The notes: generated by a model from the sequence alone, not told the origin. A stretch of 64,000 nucleotides of DNA from Diplonema papillatum (GCA_030068145.1 JAPJBO010000320.1:62001-126000); one strand, 5' to 3'; positions 1-13,411 are shown, counted from the stretch's first letter. Numbers and translations: made by a program.

Positions 1-1037
1 AATAGTGTGCTCGGTGCTGAACCATCAACGACAGACGGTAAAGAGTGTTGAAGTATGGTTAGCCGTTGAGCAGCGGCTGCCGGCTTATCCCGTGACACCT
101 TTTTAAAGTAGTTGGATGTTGCGAAATAACCGTGTGAAACGAAGTGTGCCCGGTGCGGAAGCCATCACCAAATACAATAGTGTGCTCGGTGCTGAACCAT
201 CAACGACAGACGGTAAAGAGTGTTGAAGTATGGTTAGCCGTTGAGCAGCGGCTGCCGGCTTATCCCGTGACACCTTTTTAAAGTAGTTGGATGTTGCGAA
301 ATAACCGTGTGAAACGAAGTGTGCCCGGTGCGGAAGCCATCACCAAATACAATAGTGTGCTCGGTGCTGAACCATCAACGACAGACGGTAAAGAGTGTTG
401 AAGTATGGTTAGCCGTTGAGCAGCGGCTGCCGGCTTATCCCGTGACACCTTTTTAAAGTAGTTGGATGTTGCGAAATAACCGTGTGAAACGAAGTGTGCC
501 CGGTGCGGAAGCCATCACCAAATACAATAGTGTGCTCGGTGCTGAACCATCAACGACAGACGGTAAAGAGTGTTGAAGTATGGTTAGCCGTTGAGCAGCG
601 GCTGCCGGCTTATCCCGTGACACCTTTTTAAAGTAGTTGGATGTTGCGAAATAACCGTGTGAAACGAAGTGTGCCCGGTGCGGAAGCCATCACCAAATAC
701 AATAGTGTGCTCGGTGCTGAACCATCAACGACAGACGGTAAAGAGTGTTGAAGTATGGTTAGCCGTTGAGCAGCGGCTGCCGGCTTATCCCGTGACACCT
801 TTTTAAAGTAGTTGGATGTTGCGAAATAACCGTGTGAAACGAAGTGTGCCCGGTGCGGAAGCCATCACCAAATACAATAGTGTGCTCGGTGCTGAACCAT
901 AAAAGACAGACGGTAAGAGTGTTGAAGTATGGTTAGCCGTTGTGACAACTTTTTAGTTGGATTTTGCGAATTAACCTTGTAAAAAGAGAGTGCCCGGTGC
1001 AGAAACCACCAACCACCAACGACAACAATAGTGTGCC
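1..1037. repeat. 175-bp satellite array
   Basis: Five almost identical 175-bp units start at 1, 176, 351, 526 and 701. A sixth, diverged unit starts at 876 and has lost about 25 bp around its GAGCAGCGGCTGCC segment. The array probably continues beyond the left edge. Weaker echoes of the unit occur at about 1340-1465 and near 22861, where GCAGCGGCTGCC is followed by a similar CCCGTGA. No reading frame runs through it. It lies on the 3' side of the AAA ATPase gene. Confidence 0.95.
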
Positions 1038-1114
1038 CCGACGAAAATACTCGACGTAGCTGCTTCGACTCCGAATGGAAGGGGAGGTAAGGGGCAAATA
1101 CAATACAAACACAA

Positions 1115-1328
1115 TCTGATTTGTTCTTCGCTTACACCACCGTGTGTTGTTTTCTCACTCAGGACTTTTGACCTGTTGTGTTTGTGTGATTTGTCGTGTA
1201 GGGGTAGACCCGCATGACCTCACGTCCGTTCAACACGTGGTTCGGTAGTTACAGCACTTGGGATCCCTTCTGTTCTTTGTCGGGCAGCATCGTCGAGCAT
1301 TTCCTTTCAAGCAGGCGCATATGTAAAA
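1115..1328 (+). mobile_element. A-tailed SINE-like repeat, copy 1
   Basis: This roughly 210-bp segment recurs at 13196-13411, in part at 31765-31905, and inverted at 56405-56625. The shared block includes TGTGTTGTTTTCTCACTCAG, CATGACCTCACGTCCGTTC and a right end reading about GAGCATTTCCTTTCAAGC. Most copies end in a short A run (here GTAAAAAAAAC), which suggests retroposition. Related copies with the end GCATTTCCTACAAAGCAGG lie at 53090-53310 and 56945-57177. No target-site duplication was identified here. Confidence 0.6.
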
Positions 1329-1339
1329 AAAACAATCGT

Positions 1340-4837
<3,498 letters not shown>

Positions 4838-5035
4838 CAAGGCGCAACATGTGTTGGATGTTCTTCTGCCGCTGTAGTGTAGCTGCCTGGTATGTTCTGA
4901 TATATGAAAAGGTGTGCCACTTTTTTGGGTTGTGCGCAATGCATCATTTGCTTCTGGAGTGAAAGTTCGCTTTTGTTGGGGAGATGACCTGTTTTGGGGT
5001 TTCCTGCTGTGCTGCTGTTTAACTCCCGTACTTTG

Positions 5036-5349
5036 CCGCCGCCGGGTTGGTGTTGCTCGTGGGGAGGCCCCTGTGCAGGCGGTCCCATGCGGTTTCGGTC
5101 AGCTCGGCGGGCTCCTCCTCTTCTTCGTCCCCTCGGAAGTGCACGCGAGCCGGGGCTGGTGCTGCTGCTGCTGCTGCTGCTGAGGGGCAAAGGGCGGCAA
5201 TCCGTTGCTGCAACCGGGCATCTGCTGCCTTCTTCTTCGCGGCTGCGTCGTCGCCTGCTTTCCGTGGTGTAGTCTGTATGCAGCCCATCAAGGCGCAACA
5301 TGTGTTGGATGTTCTTCTGCCGCTGAGTGTAGCTGCCTGGTATGTTCTG
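5036..5349 (-). pseudogene. Partial duplicate of AAA gene exon 1
   Basis: This block repeats 4601-4897: the start region [12 protein letters not shown], the Lys/Ala segment and the acidic RGDEEEEEP segment, plus about 60 bp upstream of the start. It stops before the AAA domain and runs out of homology at 5036. A GCA/CTG run at 5158-5182 expanded an alanine tract compared with the functional copy. The upstream flank also carries the dispersed motif described at 5424. It is most simply a 5' fragment left by local duplication; an alternative first exon is possible. Confidence 0.75.
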
Positions 5350-5423
5350 CAGTAAGGAGAAACGTGCGACTTTTCTTGGGTTGTGTTCAACCTCGCCGCG
5401 TGTTCAAATCCTTTGCTTTTTAG

Positions 5424-5480
5424 AGTGAAAGTTCGCTTGAAACTCCGGGGTTTTAAAGTCTCCGGGTGACCTTCGTCGTT
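5424..5480 (+). repeat. Dispersed TTCGCTTGAAACTCCGGGG motif, example copy
   Basis: The block starts GAGTGAAAGTTCGCTTGAAA and ends AGTCTCCGGGTGACC. Related copies on the plus strand are near 4959, 10932, 11728, 16395, 17013, 17790, 18430, 20940, 31473, 35610, 39690, 50585 and 59455; one inverted copy is at 48000-48070. Here it lies about 140 bp upstream (minus sense) of the duplicated AAA start codon. Confidence 0.7.
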
Positions 5481-5830
5481 AAGGGAAGATATTCTTTGTG
5501 CTCTGAGTGTCGTAGGAGTGGTGGTTACACGAGGTAAGAGGATCGGTGGGTACCTTGGTCGTTGGTCATTGGTGGTTTCGGCCATTGTCCACATACCTTA
5601 CTTACGGTAGGCCCTCCTCAGTATGGTGCCGCAGTAGGTGACTGTCTGTCTTCTTGGTACCGTCTGACCGTCTCTTTTCGTGTATTTGTGGTGCTGCTTA
5701 TGGTTTGCGCAGGTTGAATATCCGTAACTATATCGTATTGCAATACGGGTGGGGTGCTACAATTAACGTAGCAAGGAGTCGCGAATAGAATCAAATAAAG
5801 AAAGAAATTTATTTTTTAAAAAAATCCAGG
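5480..5830. other. Spacer, nothing recognised
   Basis: I see no convincing coding frame or repeat in this stretch, which ends in an A/T-rich block at 5795-5825. Confidence 0.4.
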
Positions 5831-5834
5831 GAGG

Positions 5835-6071
5835 TTAGTCTGTTCGTTGCTCGCCACAGAAAAGGCTCACTAGGTACCCTTTTTGGGAGAAGTTTCCTGT
5901 TCTGCTGTCCTGCTGTTCAATTCCCGTCCTCTGCCGCTGCCGGTCCATGCAGGAGAAGGACGTGGCCTTTAGGGATAGGATAGCTGTCTTGGCATCGGGT
6001 GTCTTGGCATCGGGTGTCTTGGCATCGGGTGTCTTGGTATCGGGTGCTGCCTTCTTCTTCGGGGCTGACAT
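5835..6071 (-). CDS. Possible small Lys-rich ORF with TPDAK repeats
   Basis: Reading from an ATG at 6071 gives a 78-residue frame that begins MSAPKKKAAPD. It then has a TPDAK pentapeptide repeated three times after a variant TPDTK, encoded by a 15-bp minisatellite (5988-6045). No domain is recognisable. It could be an exon downstream of the ankyrin exon on the same strand, an independent small gene, or chance. No splice junction could be fixed. Confidence 0.3.
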   Translation of the reverse strand: MSAPKKKAAPDTKTPDAKTPDAKTPDAKTAILSLKATSFSCMDRQRQRTGIEQQDSRTGNFSQKGYLVSLFCGEQRTD

Positions 6072-6556
6072 TGACCGGGCACTTATTTTCTGCGCAGCCC
6101 AGTCAGGAGGCATTGCAAAAACTGCAAAAATGTACACGGGGACAACAGCACACGGCATCTAAAAGGAGGGGCTAGCGTTGGTTGGGGGAGAATGCAAGGG
6201 GCGTTGTTTGGAAATTGTGCGGGAGACCGCTGTGTCCATGCAGACAGGGCAGCGGTACGAGCCGGTCGGCACAGGGAGCAAGGCAGGCTGAGCGGGTTCA
6301 CTGGTTTGACAGGGCTCGAGCACTCAAATCAATTGGCCACATGTTGGCCCAACATGATCTAATAGAGACACGAGAGTTGTGGCGTCAAAAACAAGTCCGC
6401 TGGCGAGCCTGTGTGAAACCCTGAGCGACGACATAATGCACCCGCCGATGTTCTCTCGTATACGGCCCGATTGGAGACACGGGAACTGGATGTGAATTTT
6501 AAAGTTGCTAGCCGTGGCCCGATAAGTCGATGTGTCTGAGTAACTCACGCATTCCT

Positions 6557-6870
6557 CTACCTACGACGGGCTGTGGGCGTCACATGCGACGCGAGAAGGT
6601 GCGCAATCTTGCGGTTCGCGAGGGAAAGAGCGACGTGCTCAGCCGTCTGCGCCGCGTGGTTGGCCCGCTTCGGGTCGGCGCCCGCCGCCAGCAGCCACTC
6701 GGTGATCTCCGCCGCCCCGCCCCTGGCCGCCGAGTGCAGCGCCAAAGCTCAGCAGTTGCAGAATGTCAAGTGTTGCGTGAAGATGCAGATCAGTTGCCGA
6801 AGGCCAAACCCAAGTCAGCTGGCTAGTCCGTGCGAAATCCGAGCGACGACGCATGCACCCGCCGCATGCT
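6557..6870 (-). pseudogene. Partial ankyrin gene copy (distal)
   Basis: The segment reading from AARGGAAEITEWLL to the stop after TPTARRR is near-identical to the end of the ankyrin gene at 7382. It is fused upstream (minus sense) to about 100 bp not present in the gene, then to a fragment of the gene's start region with GCACCCGCCGCATGC. The middle of the gene is missing, so this is an internally deleted copy, about 410 bp from the next. Confidence 0.75.
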
Positions 6871-6973
6871 CTCTCGTATAGACCCGAGTGGAGACACGGG
6901 AACTGGATGTGAATTTCAAAGTTGCTAGTCGTGGCCCGATAAGTCGATGTGTCTGAGTAACTTACGCATTCCT

Positions 6974-7280
6974 CTACCTACGACGGGCGGTGGGCGTCAC
7001 ATGCGACGCGAGAAGGTGCGCAATCTTGCGGTTCGCGAGGGAAAGAGCGACGTGCTCAGCCGTCTGCGCCGCGTGGTTGGCCCGCTTCGGGTCGGCGCCC
7101 GCCGCCAGCAGCCACTCGGTGATCTCCGCCGCCCCGCCCCTGGCCGCCGAGTGCAGCGCCAAAGCTCAGCAGTTGCAGAATGTCATGTGTTGCGTTAAGA
7201 TGCAGATCAGTTGCCGAAGGCCAAACCCAAGTCAGCTGGCTAGTCCGTGAGCGACGACGCATGCACCCGCCGCATGCTCT
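6974..7280 (-). pseudogene. Partial ankyrin gene copy (middle)
   Basis: This has the same structure as the copy at 6557: the last 60 or so codons are intact, the centre is replaced, and a start-region remnant remains near 7258-7275. The three successive copies begin their shared block at about 6530, 6947 and 7355, a tandem spacing of 417 and 408 bp. The two partial copies share their replacement sequence, so one was probably copied from the other. Confidence 0.75.
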
Positions 7281-7381
7281 CTCGTGTAGACCCGAGTGGA
7301 GACACGGGATCTGGATGTGAATTTCAAAGTTGCTAGTCGTGGCCCGATAAGTCGATGTGTCTGAGTAACTCACGCAGTCCT

Positions 7382-7873
7382 CTACCTACGACGGGCTGTG
7401 GGCGTCACATGCGACGCGAGAAGGTGCGCAATCTTGCGGTTCGCGAGGGAAAGAGCGACGTGCTCAGCCGTCTGCGCCGCGTGGTTGGCCCGCTTCGGGT
7501 CGGCGCCCGCCGCCAGCAGCCACTCGGTGATCTCCGCCGCCCCGCCCCTGGCCGCCCAGTGCAGCGGCGTGTCGCCGTTCGCGTCATGCACCGCGACGCT
7601 TTCGCCGAGGTGCAGCAGCAGCTGCGCCGTGCTTTCCCGGTTCCAAAAAGCGGCGTAGTTCAGGCACATGCGCGTCGGGTCGTCGCGGCTGGCCACTGCC
7701 AGCTGCGCAAGCAGCTCGTACTTCTCAGAGGGCAGGAGCTCTGCGTCCGTCGGAATGTCAACCTCAGGGTTGACCTCCGACGCCGTGTCCGAAAGCGTGC
7801 CGAACCCTAGCCCGCTGGCACCGTGCGGCGAGGCCGGCGAAAACCCGGGCGACGACACGTGCACCCGCCGCAT
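7382..7873 (-). CDS. Ankyrin-repeat protein
   Basis: The 163-residue frame starts at an ATG at 7873 (MRRVHVSSPG). Residues 1-50 are Ser/Pro-rich and probably disordered. Three ankyrin-type repeats follow: a degenerate one at about 66-98, a canonical one at 99-131 (GDTPLHWAARGG ... LLAAGADP) and a final weak one at 132-158. Ankyrin repeats bind other proteins; the partner is unknown. The frame stops at TAG just after CGTCG, but that stop overlaps a possible donor (AG then GTAGAG), so a further exon cannot be excluded. The gene's 3' part is triplicated downstream. Confidence 0.65.
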   Translation of the reverse strand: MRRVHVSSPGFSPASPHGASGLGFGTLSDTASEVNPEVDIPTDAELLPSEKYELLAQLAVASRDDPTRMCLNYAAFWNRESTAQLLLHLGESVAVHDANGDTPLHWAARGGAAEITEWLLAAGADPKRANHAAQTAEHVALSLANRKIAHLLASHVTPTARRR

Positions 7874-7914
7874 GCTTGCCCGTTGTGTTTCCGACGGTCC
7901 CCGTGTGCAGATTG

Positions 7915-8275
7915 CGGAGTATTTCTACCTGTGTTTCCGAAGATTCCGGTACAGATTGGAGTATTTCTACCTGCGTTTCCGAAGATTCCGGTACAGATTG
8001 GAGTATTTCTACCTGCTTGCTCCAGTCTTCCGACCTGTGCTTCCGAATATTCCAGCACAGATTGGAGTCTTCTACATGTGCTTTCGAAGATTCCCGTACA
8101 GATTGGAGTCTTTCTACCTGTGCTGCAGTCTTTCTACCTGTGCTTTCGACGATCCCTGAACGGGCGTACGAATTGGAGTCTTTCGACCTTTGTGCGGCTT
8201 TCTTTTGTGTTTCCGACAATCCCGTGGGACGTACAGATCGGTGTCTTTCGACCTTTTGTTTGTTTTGTGAGGTTC
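7915..8275. repeat. 42-bp degenerate minisatellite
   Basis: Units are built from ACAGATTGGAGTATTTCTAC, CTGTGTTTCCGAAGATTCC and GGT. The first two are nearly perfect; the later ones diverge. A single related unit lies at 47350-47425 (TGTTTCCGACGATCCC, then GTACAGATTGGTGTCTTTCG), with weaker relatives near 23935, 31165 and 38150. The array adjoins the start of the ankyrin gene. Confidence 0.75.
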
Positions 8276-8279
8276 AGCT

Positions 8280-8612
8280 ACATGTGGTCGGTGGGCGAGG
8301 AGGTAGGATACCGGGAAGCCTTACTGGAGCCGAGCAATCGGAAAGGCAAAACAACTGTTCCCCTCGGCTCAACTGCGGTTGATCGAGGGTGACATCAATT
8401 GCAGTTCTCGGTGGATGTCTTGGCTCTGGGAACGATGAAGACCGCGGCCAGACGCGATAGTCAATGGGAATTCGGGCTAGACGGTAACTCATGCTTGAGC
8501 CAGATTGCCCACTCTGCTGCCTTTCTGATGGGCTCTTGGTGGCAGACCCGCTCGCTTACACTTTTCATAACGGTGGCGCTGCGCGCTGCGAAGTCCTCCG
8601 TAATTTGCTTTT
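8280..8612. other. Spacer before SINE copy 1
   Basis: I recognise no gene or repeat here apart from the left target duplication that begins at 8613. Confidence 0.4.
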
Positions 8613-8625
8613 TTCGTGCCCCGGC

Positions 8626-8920
8626 CCAGGTAGGTACCAGGGAAAGCCTGCTACACGGGAGCCAAGCTTCACGTGTTCGGCGGTACTGCAGAGCCACGGG
8701 CCTGCGGGTCAAGTGGCTACCGATTTCCCAAACTAAAGCATCAAGGCTTGGCGCACCTTGGGGCTTGGCGCTCGCGCTGAACACAAGCTCGTCGAGACGG
8801 TCAGCCACAGGGCAGAGCGGACGGGGTTGTGGCACTGTGCTGCCTCCGACTCAAGCTTTGCAAGCTGTGGTTGACCGTCACGTTCCTGGACCAGAAGCGG
8901 CCTTTTCTCTCTTTTTCTCT
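8626..8920 (+). mobile_element. Pyrimidine-tailed SINE, copy 1
   Basis: A roughly 295-bp element starts with GGTACCAGGGAAAGCC, contains CAAGCTTCACGTGTTCGGCG and TGTGGTTGACCGTCACGTTC, and ends in a CTCTCTTTTTCTCT tail. It is bounded by TTCGTGCCCCGGC (8613-8625) and TTCGTGCCCCCGGC (8921-8934), a target duplication differing by one C. No protein is encoded. The box-B-like TGTTCGGCGGTAC is only a weak match to a pol III promoter. Confidence 0.8.
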
Positions 8921-8934
8921 TTCGTGCCCCCGGC

Positions 8935-9280
8935 TGAGTCTTGTGTACGCTGGAAAGCCTAGCAGGAGGCAAAAGGCAGGGGGACACGAAGCATTGCTTG
9001 TGCGCGAGAAAGCACGGTTGAGCTCGGTTGCGGGACGCGTGTCGCGCAACTCTCTGTATTACGTTTTTTTTTTTTTTTTTTCCGACGACAACTCGTGTCA
9101 GACTAGCCTACCCGAAGGCAGTTGATTTCTTTAGGCAAGGTTTCTCTGCCGGCGGAAGTTGCTTGGGTTAGCGTTATCTTTTTTTTTTTTTGTTGCCTTT
9201 CTTTGGTGAAAGCTGGCGCTCGTAAGTGCTGCAGTAGAAAGTGCATGGGATGCCGCCACCGTCACCTTTGTTGAGACCTT
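8935..9280. other. Spacer with poly-T runs
   Basis: Two T homopolymers (9064-9081 and 9179-9191) are the only notable features. No gene is recognised. Confidence 0.4.
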
Positions 9281-9440
9281 TGAATCTGAGCTTTCGAAGC
9301 TGAGACTTTACATCGCAGCTGAGGTTTTGAAGCTGAGACTCTGCAGTGTCGGGCTGTTAAGGCTTTGAAGCAGAGACTCTGCAGTGTCGGGCTGTTAAGG
9401 CTTTGAAGCTGATACTTCGAATCACAGCTTCGAAGCAGTG
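9280..9440. repeat. Short repeats flanking IDO 3' duplicates
   Basis: Tandem variants of GAAGCTGAGACTCTGCAGTG and TCGGGCTGTTAAGGCTTTGA occur here. They recur at 9705-9825 and 10110-10245, each time between two copies of the IDO 3' exon. They therefore mark the edges of the duplicated unit. Confidence 0.7.
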
Positions 9441-9700
9441 GGCGCCTGGGCTGCGTTGTTCAGCAAATCGCGGAAAGTGGTGCTCCCAGTCCCTGTGGTG
9501 GCCAGCGGCAGGTACCGCACAGCGACAGCCATGTGGAAACGCCGCCAGTGCCGCACAGCCCGCACCGTCTGGTCGTAGGCCGCCTTCAGCTGCTCGTCGC
9601 CGCTGGCCTCGGAAAAGCGCGCCAAATCGATTCCGTTGTTCTCTTGACCGCATGATACACGGCCCTGCTGTGCACCGTCGGCACATACTCATTCGCATTA
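9441..9700 (-). pseudogene. IDO 3' exon fragment, distal copy
   Basis: The minus strand encodes the C-terminal IDO segment from near VPEAH through the RFHMAVAVRYL heme-ligand region to FRDLLNNAAQAP, as in 10228-10500. The upstream part of the frame is disrupted by small deletions. Only the last third of the exon is represented, so it cannot encode a functional enzyme. Confidence 0.75.
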
Positions 9701-9825
9701 CAGTTTCGAAGTTGATACTTTTAACTCTGCAATGTCGGGCTGTTAAAGCTTCAAAAGCTTCGACTCTGAATCACACACAGCTTCGAAGCTGATACTTTGA
9801 ACTCTGCGACGTTTCGGCATCGAAG

Positions 9826-10110
9826 CTGTGGTCGGCGCCTGGGCCGCGTTGTTCAGCAAATCGCGGAAAGTGGTGCTCCCAGTCCCTGTGGTGGCCAGCG
9901 GCAGGTACCGCACAGCGACAGCCATGTGGAAACGCCGCCAGTGCCGCACAGCCCGCACCGTCTGGTCGTAGGCCGCCTTCAGCTGCTCGTCGCCGCTGGC
10001 CTCGGAAAAGCGCGCCAAATCGATTCCGTTGTTCAGCTGTGTGTCTCTTGACCGCATGATACACGGCCCTGCTGTGCACCGTCGGCACATACTCATTCGC
10101 AATACAGTTT
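9826..10110 (-). pseudogene. IDO 3' exon fragment, middle copy
   Basis: This is a second partial copy of the terminal IDO exon, closest to the one at 9441. Both read AKRA where the gene has TKRA-like coding, and both share the same upstream breakpoint near ATTCGCAATACAG. The frame breaks before the substrate-site segment. With the gene itself this makes three copies, spaced about 390 and 410 bp apart. Confidence 0.75.
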
Positions 10111-10227
10111 CGAAGTTGATACTTTTAACTCTGCAATGTCGGGCTGTTAAAGCTGCAAAGCCTCGACTCTGAATCACACGCAGCTTCGAAGCTGATACTT
10201 TGAACTCTGCGACGTTTTGGCATCGAA

Positions 10228-13154
10228 TCACAGCTTCGAAGCTGTGGTCGGCGCCTGGGCCGCATTGTTCAGCAAATCGCGGAAAGTGGTGCTCCCAGTC
10301 CCTGTGGTGGCCAGCGGCAGGTATCGCACAGCGACAGCCATGTGGAAACGCCGCCAGTGCCGCACAGCCCGCACCGTCTGGTCGTAGGCCACCTTCAGCT
10401 GCTCGTCGCCGCTGGACTCGACGAAGCGTGCCAAGTCGGTTCCGTCCAGCCGTCTCTTGACCTCGTGATACAGGGCTCTGTGCGCCTCCGGCACGTATTC
10501 TAAAATTTCCTCCTGGAACTCCCGCACGTCGGGAGTGTGCTGAAAGCCGAGAAGCACGTCGACTACAACAAACAGAACGTTTTGCCCGGCGCTCGGACCC
10601 TTGCACGAGACCCATCCGACACCTTCGAAGAGGACGGCCTCGGTTTGCGGGTGGCTCCCGGTGAAGAGGGGTCGGTACCCGTCGTAGAAAACGCGGGGGT
10701 CGATGCTCGGGAGCACCGCTTTGAATATCGCGACGAACTCCTTGAACAGTTCGCGCAGCGACTGGAGGAAGAACACCGCCGCCGCCACCGTCGCTGCCGG
10801 CGGGCGAGAGCTGTGGTGTCGGTTTCAGCGTTTGTTGTGGTTTAGAGGTTCGGTGTTTTTGGATCTCCGTTTTAGAGTCGGTTTTAGCGTTTGTTGTGGT
10901 TTAGAGGTTCGGTGTTTTTGGGTCTCCGTTTTAGAGTGTAAGTTCGTTTAGGAATCCGAGGGCTTGAAGTGTCCGTATAACACTGTCGAAACGGTTCCTT
11001 CAAGGTATCGTATGCGTATCGAATCCGCGGTAGTGGCAAGGTTTCCGTGTGGGTCAGTCGGTCCTAAGGCAAGGTGGAATTGCTCGCCTCAAAGCTGCCA
11101 CTGACGAGCTTGCTCGGACGTGCAGGATTGCCGAAAGGGACTGCGTGAACATTCCGCAACCCGGATGCAGAGATCTGAAGTGGTGACACGTTGACGATCC
11201 TGTTGACCATGTCCACAGGCCCCGGATGATGCAGTCGTCTCTTTTTGAAGGAAGGGTTGAGATAGTGTGCGTGAGTGTGTCTTGCCGAGTATTTGACTTC
11301 TTTTTAGAGCGCGCTCTCATTTCCTATGTGTTTTAGCGTTTTCTTGGAGCCAGGCGTGGCCAGCTATGGTATTATGGCCACATCTGTGCTCCAAGGAGCT
11401 CACGCATGTCGGGAGTGTGCTGAAAGCGGGAGAAGCACGTCGACTACGACGAACAGAACGTTTTGCCCAGCGCTCGGGCCCTTGACTCCTTCGAAGAGGA
11501 CGGCCTCGGTTTGCGGGTGGCTCGGGGTCGGTACCCGTCGTAGAAAACGCGGGGGTCGATGCTCGGGAGCACCGCTTTGAATATCGCGACGAACTCCTTG
11601 AGCAGCTCGCGCAGCGACTGGAGGAAGAACACCGCCGCCGCCACCGTCGCCGCCGGCGGGCGAGAGCTGTGGTGTCGGTTTCAGCGTTTATTGTGGTTTA
11701 GAGGTAGTACGGTGTTGTAGTCCGTTTTAGAATGTAAACTCGCTCTAGGAACCCGGGGTTCGGAGTCTCCGTACAACTGTTGTCGGAACGGTTCCTTCAA
11801 GGTATCGTATACTGGCACTTTAGTGGTGTGATCCACACTAGAAAACTTAACTTCCCAGAACTTCCCAAGCAAACACCCCTCTTGCACCCCAAATGGGGTA
11901 AACTGGCGATTTTTGACAGTGTTTGCATTTAGTACTTTCCGTGAGCTTCAGGTGGTATCAGGGAAAGTCTGCTACACGGGAGCCAAGCTTCACGTGTTCG
12001 GCGGTACTGCAGAGCCACGGGCCTACGGGTCAAGTGGCTACCGATTTCCCAACCTAAAGCATCAAGGCGTGGCGCACCTTGGGGCTTGGCGCTCGCGCTG
12101 AACACAAAGCTCGTCGAGACGGTCAGCCGCAGGGCAGAGCGGACGGGGTTGTGGCACTGTGCTGCCTCCCGACTCAAGCTTTGCAAGCTGTGGTTGACCG
12201 TCACGTTCCTGGACCAGGAGCGGCCTTTTTCTTTTTCTTTTTCTTCTTCTTCCGTGAGCTTCACTAGTACTTCCCGAGTACGCCCGTTGTACACCAAAGT
12301 AAGGCCACCGGATCACAACATGTATCAATACGAAACTTCGGCCGTAGTAACGTCAATTTTCAGGAAGAAATGCGGTGACACAAGGCAAACGCATACGCAG
12401 GGTCCGCCGTCCCGAGCGCGGCTGCGAGAGACAAGGCAGCCGGAAAGACGCCTTCAGCGGCTCTGTGCATGAGGTGCGGGGCGCCGTGGAACCCGAGCTC
12501 CGTCAAGGACCCCGTGAACGACGCCACCGCCCGCTTCGCGGCGCCCCGGTGCGCCCCCGGGAGCAAGAACGTCATCGCCGACAGCCAGTTGCCGCAGCCG
12601 AAGTTCCACACGTCGGCGGCCGTCGGCGTGATGCACGGCCGGATACCCAACGCCGCGCACACCTGGGCGTAGGGCAGCGACAGCTGCAAAGGCAGCACCG
12701 TGGCCCCCTCCTTCACCCGCCGCGCCTGCGGCTTATCAATCAACCCGAGCAGCGGGCAGGGCCCTACCTCTTCTTGCTGTACGTCCACGTGTTTGCGCCC
12801 CGGTTGGTCTGCTGGCAGCGATTTCAGCCAGCGGCGGGCGGCCGCTTTGCCGGTTTCGTCCGCCGCGGGGTCTCTGAAAATGCTCCAATCGACCAGCTTC
12901 GCGTTGAGGAACGCAGTGGCGGCGAAGCTGAGGATGACGTACGACCGCCGCGCTTCGGGCGGGGAGAGCAGGAGCCCGGCTGCCTTCCCTTTGCCGCGGG
13001 CCGACAACACGGGCAGCCCGTCGACGGCTGCGGCGAGGAGCCCGCTCTTGTTCAGCGCCGGCAGGTGCACGGCCAGCGCGTCCCACGCGGCAAAGGGCCC
13101 GGGGAGGCAGTCTGCCACAGGTTCCACGATCCCATGGTGGGGGTATTCCGTCAT
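10228..13154 (-). CDS. IDO: Indoleamine 2,3-dioxygenase (two exons)
   Basis: IDO is a heme enzyme that opens the indole ring of tryptophan to N-formylkynurenine, the first step of the kynurenine pathway, normally in the cytosol. Inferred exons are 12397-13154 and 10228-10810. The donor is GTATGC, the acceptor CACAG, and phases fit, giving 446 residues, close to the family length. Exon 1 starts MTEYPHHGIVEPV and carries the N-terminal domain (LPLQLSLPYAQVCAALG, then DVWNFGCGNW). Exon 2 has FYDGYRPLFTG with Arg299, the KGPSAGQN loop at 323-330, the proximal heme His409 in RRFHMAVAVRYL, and GTGST at 423-427, matching the GTGGT substrate loop. The 1586-bp intron contains a partial exon-2 copy and a SINE. 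Both exons are also partly duplicated outside the gene. Confidence 0.87.
10840..11010. repeat. Motif cluster beside IDO exon 2 acceptor
   Basis: Two tandem copies of GTTGTGGTTTAGAGGTTCGG with TCTCCGTTTTAGAG are followed by a diverged copy of the TTCGCTTGAAACTCCGGGG motif. In minus sense this is the 3' end of the IDO intron, directly ahead of the acceptor, and reads CTAAAAC and CTAAACC, which resemble branch points. The same cluster accompanies the exon-2 duplicate at 11690-11810. Confidence 0.6.
11050..11400. other. Intron spacer, nothing recognised
   Basis: This stretch of the IDO intron between the exon and its partial duplicate shows no exon or clear repeat. Confidence 0.4.
11400..11690 (-). 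pseudogene. Partial IDO exon 2 copy inside the IDO intron
   Basis: From the acceptor end it reads AVFFLQSLRELLKEFVAIFK and DPRVFYDGYRP exactly like the gene. A deletion then shifts the frame before the LFTG segment. The heme-ligand half is absent. The flanking motif cluster was duplicated with it. If the spliceosome used its acceptor, the product would be truncated. Confidence 0.75.
11951..12249 (+). mobile_element. Pyrimidine-tailed SINE, copy 2
   Basis: This 299-bp copy has a perfect 14-bp target duplication, TTCCGTGAGCTTCA, at 11937-11950 and 12250-12263. It ends with CTTTTTCTTTTTCTTCTTC. It lies in the inferred IDO intron, antisense to the gene. Confidence 0.88.
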
Positions 13155-13195
13155 TTGGCTCTTTTGAACCTGTAAGTTTTGGAGCTGCAAAAAAA

Positions 13196-13411
13196 GTGTT
13201 GTTGTTCTTCGCTTACACCACCGTGTGTTGTTTTCTCACTCAGGACTTTGACCTGTTGTGTTTGTGTGATTTGTCGTGTAGGGGTAGACCCGCATGACCT
13301 CACGTCCGTTCAACACGTGGTTCGGTAGTTACAGCACTTGGGATCCCTTCTGTTCTTTGTCGGGCAGCATCGTCGAGCATTTCCTTTCAAGCTGGCGCTT
13401 ATGTAAAAAAG
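13196..13411 (+). mobile_element. A-tailed SINE-like repeat, copy 2
   Basis: This is nearly identical to 1115-1328 over its whole length, including CATGACCTCACGTCCGTTCA, and ends with GCGCTTATGTAAAAAAGC. It lies about 40 bp upstream of the IDO start codon. Confidence 0.65.

Noticed and set aside
8461..8835. Minus-strand 124-codon frame shared by several loci
   Set aside because: The frame coincides with the pyrimidine-tailed SINE and is broken by indels in other copies, so it reflects the repeat and not a protein family.
8590..9200. SINE copies as introner elements
   Set aside because: Element starts give AG-GT with the target and ends give a pyrimidine tract, as in an intron. But the only copy within an inferred gene (IDO intron) is antisense, so splicing use is unsupported.
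12375..13175. 266-codon plus-strand frame opposite IDO exon 1
   Set aside because: It is Arg-rich and antisense; the minus frame carries the recognisable IDO N-terminal domain.
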